Assembly: GCA_964634205.1 (NCBI GenBank)
Contig: CAZWKE010000027.1
Coordinates: 1-44,390, forward strand
Origin: JAFGGG01 sp964634205
GTDB taxonomy: Bacteria; Spirochaetota; Spirochaetia; SZUA-6; RPPD01
DNA length: 44,390 nt
Direction: 5' to 3'
Position 1 is the first letter of the stretch; the number at the start of each line of letters is the position of its first letter. The notes under the pieces are model-generated. The model was given only the letters and a program-made list of their open reading frames with translations. It was not told where the DNA came from and did not search any database. Below, in pieces: positions 16,149 to 23,664 of the stretch. The position numbers and the translations under genes were made by a program.

Positions 16149-17875
16149 TCTATTTCCTTTAGGATAATTCTCCCCTGAGATAAAGGTGTACCGTCTTTGG
16201 TATTGGAATAACTGAATTTAATCCGGGCATCTTTCAGATTCAACCTGATTTCGAGATTTACCGGAGTGTCGGGAAAAATAGGTTTTAACAGTTTGAATAA
16301 CGATATTTTTTTCATAACAAATGTATGACTCAACTTTTTTTGCAGGAATTTCATAACCCAATCTACTTGTGTGACGGCAGGAAGAATTTTCATCTCAGGG
16401 AAATGTCCTTGAAAGTGAATGTAATCTTTCGGAAATTGTAATGTAAGCAGTATTTTATCAGTTTTTTGAATACTGTCAAGGATTTCGGGTTCCAGGCGAT
16501 ACGCCGGGGTTTTTTTCTGGAAGAGTTCTTTTAGTGTATTGTAATTAATCTTTCCCTGGGAATTTCTCGGTATCGATTCAAGGAAACGCCATTTTCTGGG
16601 AATTACGATAAGTCCAAAAAATGTACGCAGAAAATCTCGGAAAAAGCGGTTGAGATTTTTTTTTGGTTCATCCTTGAATTTTATTCTTCCTTTTTGATTA
16701 AGCACCAAAACCGCGGCCAGGTACTGTCTTCCTGTTTCCATTGCCAGAACAATCACGTCTTCAACCAGCCCGGTTTGCATTATTCTGTTTTCAACATCAT
16801 TAAGTGCAACCCGCTTTTCTTCTATTTTAACGATGGAATCAGTCCTGCCGAAAAAACGGAAGGTTTTGTCATCTAGGATTTCTACCCTATCCTCGATTGT
16901 TGTGAAAGCGGATTCACGTAAATAGGGCGATGATAACGCCAGATGTATTCCATCCGCGGATTTTACTTTGATACCCGGAAAGGGAGTCCATGTGTGGTTA
17001 CCGGGGGAGGTTCGCCACGCGATGCCCCCTGTTTCCGTACTCCCGTATACTTCATATATATCCGTCCCCAGAGAGCTTCTGCTTTGTACGGCGGAGTACT
17101 CAGGCAGAAAGCCTCCGGAAGAAAAAACCTTCAAGGGCGGCTGCGCAAGCGGGCGGGTGGAATCATCGTTGCCGAGGCGCTTTAAAAAGGCCGGGCTTGT
17201 TACAAGGATGATATTTTGTTTCCCGATATTATTAAGCGCTTCGGGATATTGGATTTTTAAAGGAGCGATCGGAGCTCCCAGGCAAAAGGGCAACAAAGCG
17301 GTAAAAAGAAAACCATAATAATGCTGCGGACTTACGGTAGAAAACACGGTGGCCCTGCGGTAATCGTTTCCCCAAAGCGCGGCCAGATTCTTCAGCTCGT
17401 TTTCTATCTGTACAAATAATTTTGGCACGGCTTTCGGTTTGCCCGTACTCCCGGATGTATGGAATATAATATTGATTTTTTTCTGATCGATCCGAGGGAA
17501 ATCCCGCGATTCCGTGGCGGAAGCATGTTTTTTGGAATAGCACAATCGTACTGCGGCATTTTCGCCGCTGTCACTCAGAAGTGGCACAGTGGTATCGTCC
17601 GATCCCTGATCCCCATGCGGCGCGCTGTTCGGCAGGTGTACTGTTTTTCCGCATTGTAATAAAGCCAGCAGGCCGAGAACAAAGAGGCTGTGATCTTCCG
17701 TAAAAAGCTTCCAGTGGTCGTAAGGATAAGCCGCAATTTCTTCTCTTAGAGCTTCCAGTTCCCGGCAAAAACGGCTCCAGGTTACGGCTTTCTGTGTCTG
17801 CTGAGAAGTGGAAAACAGGTGATTCGGGGCTCTGGATGATCCTTGCAGTGATAAAAGAGAAATGAAATTATTCAT
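16145..17875 (-). CDS. Aryl-acid AMP-ligase fused to a hotdog dehydratase (ApeH-ApeI fusion)
   Basis: 576 residues in two parts. Residues 1-455 form an adenylate-forming enzyme: HTSGSTGKPKAV at 139-150, EVYGSTETGG at 275-284, FFGRTDSIVKI at 341-351 and the catalytic Lys442 in RNSQGKI. It is expected to activate the aryl acid and load it on an ACP. Residues about 470-576 form a FabA/FabZ-like hotdog domain with FQGHFPEMKILPAVTQVDW (488-506), carrying the GHFP His. In the enterobacterial cluster these are separate adjacent genes, apeH and apeI. The segment between them shows no stop or gap, so the fusion is real in this sequence. ATGA overlaps occur on both sides. Confidence 0.85.
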   Translation of the reverse strand: MNNFISLLSLQGSSRAPNHLFSTSQQTQKAVTWSRFCRELEALREEIAAYPYDHWKLFTEDHSLFVLGLLALLQCGKTVHLPNSAPHGDQGSDDTTVPLLSDSGENAAVRLCYSKKHASATESRDFPRIDQKKINIIFHTSGSTGKPKAVPKLFVQIENELKNLAALWGNDYRRATVFSTVSPQHYYGFLFTALLPFCLGAPIAPLKIQYPEALNNIGKQNIILVTSPAFLKRLGNDDSTRPLAQPPLKVFSSGGFLPEYSAVQSRSSLGTDIYEVYGSTETGGIAWRTSPGNHTWTPFPGIKVKSADGIHLALSSPYLRESAFTTIEDRVEILDDKTFRFFGRTDSIVKIEEKRVALNDVENRIMQTGLVEDVIVLAMETGRQYLAAVLVLNQKGRIKFKDEPKKNLNRFFRDFLRTFFGLIVIPRKWRFLESIPRNSQGKINYNTLKELFQKKTPAYRLEPEILDSIQKTDKILLTLQFPKDYIHFQGHFPEMKILPAVTQVDWVMKFLQKKLSHTFVMKKISLFKLLKPIFPDTPVNLEIRLNLKDARIKFSYSNTKDGTPLSQGRIILKEIE

Positions 17876-18459
17876 CTTTTCAGCTTTATTTTTCGGTAAA
17901 GATATTCGCCTCCCATCAAGGTACCGATGAGAATATAGGAGATGAAACCGTTATATACTCCCCATACCAGTTCATTCGCCAATAAAACGGTAATCCCGGA
18001 AACAATGGCATTACCGATAAAGAAAAGACACCATATACGGGTTACGGTGCGGCAGTATGATGTAATTGCTTCCTTTTCCGGTGATTTGGGAATGTCCGGA
18101 TCTTTAAGAATCGCAAAACGATAGATCATCGAAGGGCCGTGAATCAGGGTAAATCCAAAGCCGGCCAGCAGAAATAAATTTATGATAACCGGGTAAAGCT
18201 TAAGAATCCCCGCGTTCTCGGTAATAAACGTCAGTAGGGCAAGCACGAAAACAATGCTCAACATGACCCAAAACTGGATACTGCGGAACCCCTTGTTTTT
18301 CGCGTCCCCTGAATAACCGATAAAATATGCGATGCCGATTGCTACCAGGGCCAGAACCATTACTCTCGGACTTGCTTTAAGCCAGATAAATCCTATAAGA
18401 ATTGCAAAAGGATAAAGTATGGAAAGAATAAAAAGTACAACCCTTAAAGCCCGGTTCAC
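17872..18459 (-). CDS. apeG: ApeG-like polytopic inner-membrane protein
   Basis: 195 residues with about six membrane segments (near 5-27, 29-48, 62-83, 88-106, 133-157 and 160-185). It matches the COG4648-type membrane protein found between the ACP and ligase genes of ape clusters; I assign it by hydropathy and position. Its role in the pathway is not known. Overlaps of four bases with both neighbours. Confidence 0.65.
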   Translation of the reverse strand: MNRALRVVLFILSILYPFAILIGFIWLKASPRVMVLALVAIGIAYFIGYSGDAKNKGFRSIQFWVMLSIVFVLALLTFITENAGILKLYPVIINLFLLAGFGFTLIHGPSMIYRFAILKDPDIPKSPEKEAITSYCRTVTRIWCLFFIGNAIVSGITVLLANELVWGVYNGFISYILIGTLMGGEYLYRKIKLKR

Positions 18460-18722
18460 GAAACAATTCCATTATGCTCTTTGATGAGATCGTAAACGGC
18501 GTCCACGATATCTCCGACGGTACGAACATTTTTAAACACTTCAGGTGAAATTTTACGATCGGTGTAGTTCTGAAGTTTTACGATTAAATCCACTGCGTCG
18601 ATACTGTCAAGGTCCAGATCTTCGAAAAGTAAGGTATCTGATTGGATATTTTCTTTGGGAATCTCAAAGGTCTCATTAAGTATCAATGTGATTTCATTGA
18701 GTATTTTCTTTTTAGATATCAT
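18456..18722 (-). CDS. apeF: Acyl carrier protein (ApeF-like)
   Basis: 88 residues. The phosphopantetheine site is Ser40 in DLDLDSIDAVDL; flanking helices are normal for an ACP. One of two ACPs in tandem; in the characterised pathway the two carry starter or growing chain. It would be activated by the PPTase at 8813. Order relative to apeE and apeG matches the known cluster. Confidence 0.85.
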   Translation of the reverse strand: MISKKKILNEITLILNETFEIPKENIQSDTLLFEDLDLDSIDAVDLIVKLQNYTDRKISPEVFKNVRTVGDIVDAVYDLIKEHNGIVS

Positions 18723-18735
18723 GTTGTATCTCCAA

Positions 18736-18999
18736 TTACTCGTTTATCTTGTTCTTGGAAATAAAATCAGCGAGAGAACGGACGGAATAAAAATGTTTGC
18801 GATTATCTTTATCTTCAGCAGACAGATTTATATTGAATTTTTTCTTGATTGCAATACCGAGTTCTAATGCATCGATTGAATCCAGACCAAGCCCCTCACC
18901 GAATAAGGGGGCTTCCGGATCGATATCGTCACTGGTAATATCTTCCAGATCAAGTGAGTCTATAATTATCTCTTTTATTTGCTCTTCCAGACCAGTCAT
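18736..18999 (-). CDS. apeE: Acyl carrier protein (ApeE-like)
   Basis: 87 residues with Ser41 in GLGLDSIDALEL as the phosphopantetheine attachment site and an acidic helix I-II region. It follows apeD by 10 bases and precedes apeF by 13 bases. Which ACP takes the aryl starter and which the elongating chain is not visible from sequence. Confidence 0.85.
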   Translation of the reverse strand: MTGLEEQIKEIIIDSLDLEDITSDDIDPEAPLFGEGLGLDSIDALELGIAIKKKFNINLSAEDKDNRKHFYSVRSLADFISKNKINE

Positions 19000-19009
19000 C
19001 GTTATATGA

Positions 19010-19783
19010 TTATTGTTGGATAATAATAGCCCTTTTTAGATCTTGCGTCAAGAGTCTTGCCGCTTTTGCCGTCGGAAGTTCTTTATATATTTTAGGCTCA
19101 ATAGGATTTTCCGCCGTGAGGCGATACCTGATAATCCCTGATTCAGGTGCGGTCAAGGGCGGATCGCCTTTGCGTAATCCAATTGGGGAATCGGCGTAGA
19201 TTTTGACCGGAAGGATACTGAATCCCGTACGGAGGGATATTTGTGCCGCGCTTCTCTGAAGCTTGATATTTTTATGATCGACGGTCCGGGTGCCTTCGGG
19301 AAAGATGACAAGATTGTTCCCCTGCCGCAGGGAGCGGTTGCATTTGGCTATGGTATCCTCTACATTCAACGAATTGGAGATGTAGAGACGCCCAATCACT
19401 CTCTTTACGAATACATTGTGCCATAATCGCGCTTTGACAATACAATCGGCCCGGGGGATTACGCTGAGGAGAATAACAACGTCAATCAGCGACGGATGAT
19501 TCGAGCAGATGATCATCTCACGGACATTTTTAAAAGTATTCATATTATCGATCTTCAGACTGATAAGACGCAGGTATCTCATGAGGTCAACAAATACTCT
19601 AAAGCTTACACGGATGATCCCTTGTTTGATCCGCCGGGCCCGAACCCTGTGCCCGATAAAAATATCGATTATCGGGAATGCCATGTATGCAATTACCAGA
19701 CTGCCGATGCCGAAACAAAAAATGGCAAAAAATTTTGAAACTATATGGAAGGCTTTTCGAATTTTCCTATAAAGAAAAATCAT
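19010..19783 (-). CDS. apeD: ApeD-like PlsC-family acyltransferase
   Basis: 257 residues. The NHX4D motif NHPSLID lies at 95-101 (His96, Asp101) and FPEGTRT at 161-167, the two hallmark blocks of 1-acylglycerol-3-phosphate acyltransferases. A hydrophobic N-terminal segment (12-45) suggests membrane association. It probably acylates the lipid part of the aryl polyene conjugate. Overlaps the apeC stop by 17 bases. Confidence 0.83.
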   Translation of the reverse strand: MIFLYRKIRKAFHIVSKFFAIFCFGIGSLVIAYMAFPIIDIFIGHRVRARRIKQGIIRVSFRVFVDLMRYLRLISLKIDNMNTFKNVREMIICSNHPSLIDVVILLSVIPRADCIVKARLWHNVFVKRVIGRLYISNSLNVEDTIAKCNRSLRQGNNLVIFPEGTRTVDHKNIKLQRSAAQISLRTGFSILPVKIYADSPIGLRKGDPPLTAPESGIIRYRLTAENPIEPKIYKELPTAKAARLLTQDLKRAIIIQQ

Positions 19784-20519
19784 CGGGATTATACCTCACA
19801 ATCAATTCCATTCCCGGGGCGTGAAGTATAAAAGGAGATTCTTTTGGGGTAAGAAGCCAGCGAAGCAAAGCAAGCGGGTGTTGCGGGGCGGTCTGTTTAG
19901 TGGACATATTAATTTCCACTGAATACGGCTGGGATGCGCGGCTTGAATTTTTAGAAAACACCATGCCAAAGGCATAGGGTTCCGGAACCGACTCAAACAG
20001 GGAGTGGTATGTCGGGTGAATATACTCATCGGCGAAGATGAGCATACAGTCATGTTTATTCCCGGACGCGAGCATGCCCAACATTTCCAAAAGGCCGGTA
20101 GAGAGTGCCTGGTCACCGGAATAAACCGCCGAGCCGACCTCCTTGTTCCCCTGGGCGATGGAGAGCAGAAAAACGGGGGCGTTAAAAACAGAGAGGCTGA
20201 ACGCGGCGGGGCTTACCTCAAACGAGTCGATCAGCTGTTTTGATATTTTATACTGCTTGTTGATTTCCCCGTAATGAGAAGCAAATACGCATGGTATCTG
20301 TGTTTGGGGGGGGGCAAGGTCATGTCCGATCTGCAAAACCATCCTGCTCAGCTGGCTGAGCCGGCGGCGGAAAAGAGCCGGTAAAAATTTCAGGGCCGGG
20401 GCTTCAGTTGTTTGTTTGATGTGCTTTTTTCCCTCTCCCCATGCTTTCAGCGCCTGGGAATCTTCGATACCGGGGGCCCAGGCTGCCCAAGCCTTCAGGG
20501 CGAGAAAGTATTTTTTCAC
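19767..20519 (-). CDS. apeC: ApeC-like ketosynthase-related chain-length factor (Cys-less)
   Basis: 250 residues, matching the N-terminal ketoacyl-synthase-like family (ketoacyl-synt_2 type): FASHYGEINKQYKI at 79-92, SPAAFSLSVFNAP at 103-115, and SGDQALSTGLLEML around 134-147. The last block aligns where KS enzymes have the nucleophile Cys, but there is no Cys, and the C-terminal His blocks are absent because the protein is only half length. In the characterised system ApeC forms a heterodimer with the KS ApeO as chain-length factor. Here the partner is the gene at 6986. Confidence 0.75.
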   Translation of the reverse strand: MKKYFLALKAWAAWAPGIEDSQALKAWGEGKKHIKQTTEAPALKFLPALFRRRLSQLSRMVLQIGHDLAPPQTQIPCVFASHYGEINKQYKISKQLIDSFEVSPAAFSLSVFNAPVFLLSIAQGNKEVGSAVYSGDQALSTGLLEMLGMLASGNKHDCMLIFADEYIHPTYHSLFESVPEPYAFGMVFSKNSSRASQPYSVEINMSTKQTAPQHPLALLRWLLTPKESPFILHAPGMELIVRYNPDDFSL

Positions 20520-21628
20520 TTCTTCTTCCTGAATCGCAGAATCGAATAGTCGTTGGGACCGATATCATGGATTTCCCCTTGCAGCATAAATCCCGCCTTT
20601 TCCACCGCATGAATGATCTCACAGGATTCATACATTTTACTGTTTCCGTTTGCCATGGTCGTAAAATAGAGGGAGGTCGCGTGCAAAGCATAGATCGCCG
20701 CCGGATAGTGCTGTTTGTCCCAAAGAGGTTCCATGACAAATATATCGCAATTATCTCCGACGGTTTGCGCGATCTTTTTTAGGATATCCGTTACCTGATC
20801 AAGGGAAAAACAATCCAGGAACTGGCTCATCCACACCGCATCCGTCTGCTCCGGGAGAACCGCGTTTGCATCCAGTATATTTGTTTCATGGACGAAAATA
20901 CGGTCTGCGGCCTTGGCTTTATTGATATTCCCCCTGGCAAGGTCGGCCTGTCCCGAAAGGTCGACAATTGTTATTTTTACATCCGGGTTATAATGATAAC
21001 AGGCCAAGGCCCACTTTGCGGTATTCCCGCCGATGTCCATGATATGCTTTTTGGGCTGAGCGAATACAAACTCGAGTGCATCGGGAAACGCTTTGTCGGA
21101 ATAGAAATGATCAAAGGCAAACCAACTCTTTTGACTCTGAAGGGGAAGCGACGATAATCCTTCATAGATCGTTTTCCAGTCGCCGAACTCTTTCAATCCT
21201 TCCGGTTTCCCGGTGGTGAGCGATTCGCTCATATGGAACCCCCCCTTATAGCAGACATCATGGATAAAATCCATGTTTACACCGGTAAGCGGATCATGCA
21301 GAATAAAAAATCCCACTTTACCCAAAAGGAAATGCCAGGGTTTTTGGGGGGATCTGATCTTGAGGATGTCCATACTCAAGCCGATTTCCAGAAGCACTCC
21401 CACGGCATATGCCTTCAAACCAAGGGAATCGATTATTTGTTCTTTGGTTAATCCGTCGTCGCCGGCTTTGAAAAGCAGGTCCAGAAATCCGAGGTTTTTC
21501 AGACTGCGGGCGGCCTGAAAAGCCAGCGGGGCAAAAGCGATTTTCTGTGCTTCGAATTTGGCATCCACCGCTTTGATGTTATCCTGTGAGTACCATTTTT
21601 CTACCGCCGGATTGTATTCGTCATTCAT
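20516..21628 (-). CDS. Class I SAM-dependent O-methyltransferase (PF00891-like), first gene of the ape operon
   Basis: 370 residues. The N-terminal part (about 33-110) is the winged-helix dimerisation domain of small-molecule O-methyltransferases. The C-terminal Rossmann domain has the SAM motif MDIGGNTAKWAL at 197-208, then VKITIVDLSGQ and DAVWMSQFLDCFS. It likely methylates the aryl head group of the pigment. It begins the 17-kb operon and overlaps apeC by four bases (ATGA). A TTGACA box lies about 90 bases upstream. Confidence 0.8.
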   Translation of the reverse strand: MNDEYNPAVEKWYSQDNIKAVDAKFEAQKIAFAPLAFQAARSLKNLGFLDLLFKAGDDGLTKEQIIDSLGLKAYAVGVLLEIGLSMDILKIRSPQKPWHFLLGKVGFFILHDPLTGVNMDFIHDVCYKGGFHMSESLTTGKPEGLKEFGDWKTIYEGLSSLPLQSQKSWFAFDHFYSDKAFPDALEFVFAQPKKHIMDIGGNTAKWALACYHYNPDVKITIVDLSGQADLARGNINKAKAADRIFVHETNILDANAVLPEQTDAVWMSQFLDCFSLDQVTDILKKIAQTVGDNCDIFVMEPLWDKQHYPAAIYALHATSLYFTTMANGNSKMYESCEIIHAVEKAGFMLQGEIHDIGPNDYSILRFRKKK

Positions 21629-21693
21629 ATCGATTTTCCTATGTAGTTATTGATTTACTTTTTCTATAAAACTTGTGGAACAATGACTGTTAT

Positions 21694-21722
21694 AGATAAT
21701 TACAATTTCAGTTGTTTGTCAA
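21694..21722 (-). promoter_or_regulatory. Candidate promoter of the aryl polyene operon
   Basis: On the minus strand a consensus -35 TTGACA (21722-21717) is followed after 17-18 bases by a weak TTATCTA -10-like sequence, about 65 bases before the methyltransferase start. It is the only good -35 box in the upstream gap, but the -10 match is poor. Confidence 0.4.
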
Positions 21723-21766
21723 GGTCTGCCTGTGGGCGATCATTGTCTTTTTTATTTTGCGGATTC

Positions 21767-21856
21767 CTATGGCTGCCTGCCGATCAGAATCGGGGTAAGC
21801 ACAAAGGAGAAAAGTGTCCCCAAAACTATGGTGAGCCCAAATCCGCCAGGCAGGGA
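21767..21856 (-). pseudogene. C-terminal remnant of a second ApeM-like MMPL exporter
   Basis: Minus-strand codons 21856-21770 read SLPGGFGLTIVLGTLF then SFVLTPILIGRQP and a TAG. This matches the C-terminus of ApeM at 22 of 29 residues, with about 86% nucleotide identity over 87 bases to 9434-9520. Nothing upstream of the Ser matches, and the similarity ends about 20 bases before the left copy of the 20-bp inverted repeat at 21877. It has no start and is a scar of a duplicated or rearranged exporter gene. The rest of the gap 21629-21988 holds the operon promoter region, this remnant, one repeat copy and a hairpin. Confidence 0.8.
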
Positions 21857-21876
21857 ATGATAAGAAATCTTTTGTT

Positions 21877-21896
21877 AGTGGTCCGAACCGTGGACC
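21877..21896 (+). repeat. 20-bp inverted repeat, left copy
   Basis: AGTGGTCCGAACCGTGGACC is the exact reverse complement of 23636-23655. Each copy also contains a small internal GGTCC/GGACC dyad. The pair brackets the gntR and DUF1648/DUF5808 genes. Confidence 0.85.
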
Positions 21897-21933
21897 CGGG
21901 AAGCCGGATGTATATCCAACGACAATCACCCAC

Positions 21934-21962
21934 CCGGGAAGTGACGCGCTGCGTCCTCCCGG
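21934..21962. other. Strong imperfect hairpin downstream of the DUF5808 gene
   Basis: Outer arms CCGGGA (21934-21939) and TCCCGG (21957-21962) enclose inner arms GACGC (21943-21947) and GCGTC (21951-21955). It lies 27 bases after the stop of the minus-strand membrane-protein gene. No T run follows, so it may be a processing or weak termination structure. Confidence 0.45.
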
Positions 21963-21988
21963 AAATGGGCGGCATTAATACGGATACT

Positions 21989-23104
21989 TCAGCCGAAGGC
22001 GAAAACCGAGGCGATTATAGCCCCCGCAATTAACAGCAGCAGCAGCGCCATCAGTACCCAGGTAAAGGGGCGGGCGAAATTGCTGGTATAACCGATGCCG
22101 AAGCGCTTTTCCACAAACAGGGCCGGGTCCTCCGGGTTGTAATAAAAGGACCCCAGTTTCCAGTAGCGGTCATCGTCCCGGTTTATTTCCTTACCCGCGG
22201 TTTTTCCTTTCAGCTTCAAGCGCGATCCGCTTTGTCCCAGGACCAGGGAAAGCACCACAGCGCCTACAACCGAAATGATAGTATAAGCAAGCGGTACGGC
22301 AATCATAATCATACTATCACCGGTCAACAGCGGGAGAAAAAGTATAGCACCGAAAAGTATGACCATACCCAGTCCCATGAACACGGTATACGCGGACCAG
22401 GCGTAGCGGAATATCCTGTTGCGGGTAACGGATGCTTCCGGATTACCCGCATCTATCTGTACCTTTGCCTTGCCGATAACGAGGTAAACGAATACCATCA
22501 GCAGGGTAATGAGCAGTTGCACGCTTAATGGAAAAAGAATGATGGCGGGTGATTTTGGTACGGCCGTTCCCGGGTTGCCCAGGGAATCATAGTTCAGCAC
22601 GATTGTGCCGGGAAGGCTGTCATAGAGGGCAAAGAAGCTTATCAGGGTGCAGGCGATGACCAGGCCGTAGAGGATAAACCACAGGGGAGAGACCTTTATC
22701 TTCCCTTTCCGAAAAGCTGTTTCGGTAACCGCAAGCTCGGTTTTGCCCGCACTCCATTTTTCCTTTTGTTTCAGGGCCCTGGTTTTTTTATATGCCCGTA
22801 CGTAATACAAAAAAATGGAGCCGATGGATATGAGGATGGCAGCCCCCAATGCGTAACTTCGGAGGTCCTGCGGCAGCAGTAACATACCCGCCGTTGCCAG
22901 ACCGGTCACCGGTGCCCCGGTGACAAGCAGGGAGACCATATAGGTTTTTTTGATTGCTTTCAGTCTCGGATCGGCAAACTTGTCTTCGGGAATACTTACC
23001 CCCATGCAGATGTTCCGCCTGGTCAGGTAAGGGAAAAACGCAAAAATCAGGTAGAGTGGAACCATGGTACTCATAATAATGATGATGGTGATGATATTCT
23101 CCAT
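21989..23104 (-). CDS. DUF1648/DUF5808-type polytopic membrane protein
   Basis: 371 residues with about nine hydrophobic segments. A DUF1648-like centre (SLPGTIVLNYDSLGNPG around 188-204) and a C-terminal DUF5808 signature (DDRYWKLGSFYYNPEDP then FVEKRFGIGYTSNF) are visible. Such proteins usually sit behind a GntR-family regulator, as here (3-base gap), mainly in Firmicutes. SdpI-like immunity or envelope-stress roles are known for relatives, but the function of this one is open. The two-gene cassette lies between perfect 20-bp inverted repeats. Confidence 0.7.
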   Translation of the reverse strand: MENIITIIIIMSTMVPLYLIFAFFPYLTRRNICMGVSIPEDKFADPRLKAIKKTYMVSLLVTGAPVTGLATAGMLLLPQDLRSYALGAAILISIGSIFLYYVRAYKKTRALKQKEKWSAGKTELAVTETAFRKGKIKVSPLWFILYGLVIACTLISFFALYDSLPGTIVLNYDSLGNPGTAVPKSPAIILFPLSVQLLITLLMVFVYLVIGKAKVQIDAGNPEASVTRNRIFRYAWSAYTVFMGLGMVILFGAILFLPLLTGDSMIMIAVPLAYTIISVVGAVVLSLVLGQSGSRLKLKGKTAGKEINRDDDRYWKLGSFYYNPEDPALFVEKRFGIGYTSNFARPFTWVLMALLLLLIAGAIIASVFAFG

Positions 23105-23107
23105 TTG

Positions 23108-23500
23108 TTATTCCTCCGTATTTTTTTGCAGTGATTTGAAAACAGCATCAATAATGCTGTGTAATTCCTGCTTCTGCATGCCGCGGCAGTAGGCCTCTAC
23201 CGCCAGGGGACGCAGCTGTTTTTTCAGGAGTGTCAGGTATGCTTTAGTGGATCCGGGTCCCGGTGCCGGAGAGACCATGACCCCTTTTTGCCGGTGCACC
23301 TGAATGAAACCCCCTGCCTTCAACAGCCCGTAGGCTTTGTTGACGGTGTGGAGATTTATGCCCAGGTCACCGGCAAGCTGGCGCACCGACGGCAGGTCAT
23401 CCCCGCCTTTGAGGAGCCCGCGGGCAATCCCCTCGATTATCTGCAGGCGCAGCTGCTCGTATAATGGGGTGTCGGCCTTGAAATCGATTTTTATCAGCAT
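23108..23500 (-). CDS. GntR-family regulator, YtrA type
   Basis: 130 residues. The N-terminal winged helix has the GntR pattern TPLYEQLRLQIIEGIARG, DDLPSVRQLAGDLGINLHTVNKAYGLL and GFIQVHRQKGV, followed by a short helical YtrA-type C-terminal domain with no large effector domain. Such regulators repress their own operon with a membrane protein. A 37-base palindrome just upstream is the likely operator. Confidence 0.85.
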   Translation of the reverse strand: MLIKIDFKADTPLYEQLRLQIIEGIARGLLKGGDDLPSVRQLAGDLGINLHTVNKAYGLLKAGGFIQVHRQKGVMVSPAPGPGSTKAYLTLLKKQLRPLAVEAYCRGMQKQELHSIIDAVFKSLQKNTEE

Positions 23501-23521
23501 GTCCCGCCCCCTGTTATAAGT

Positions 23522-23558
23522 AGTATAACTGTTATATACAATATATAACAGTTATACT
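23522..23558. promoter_or_regulatory. Perfect 16-bp-arm palindrome, likely GntR operator
   Basis: The left arm (23522-23537, A-G-T-A-T-A-A-C-T-G-T-T-A-T-A-T order) and right arm (23543-23558) are exact reverse complements around the 5-base centre ACAAT. It ends 22 bases before the gntR start and contains TATA-rich -10-like sequence on the minus strand. YtrA-type regulators bind such long palindromes. Hairpin formation in RNA is unlikely to be its role given its upstream position. Confidence 0.7.
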
Positions 23559-23635
23559 AAATTGTCAATAAACTACGAATATTTTTTAGGCGGGATTTCA
23601 TTGTGTAATCGTGAGTAGTCCTGATCCGTCTCATA

Positions 23636-23655
23636 GGTCCACGGTTCGGACCACT
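23636..23655 (-). repeat. 20-bp inverted repeat, right copy
   Basis: GGTCCACGGTTCGGACCACT, the exact reverse complement of 21877-21896. It sits only 9 bases beyond the stop of ilvC (23665), so it marks the other end of the 1.78-kb bracketed segment. Confidence 0.85.
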
Positions 23656-23664
23656 GGAGACGCT

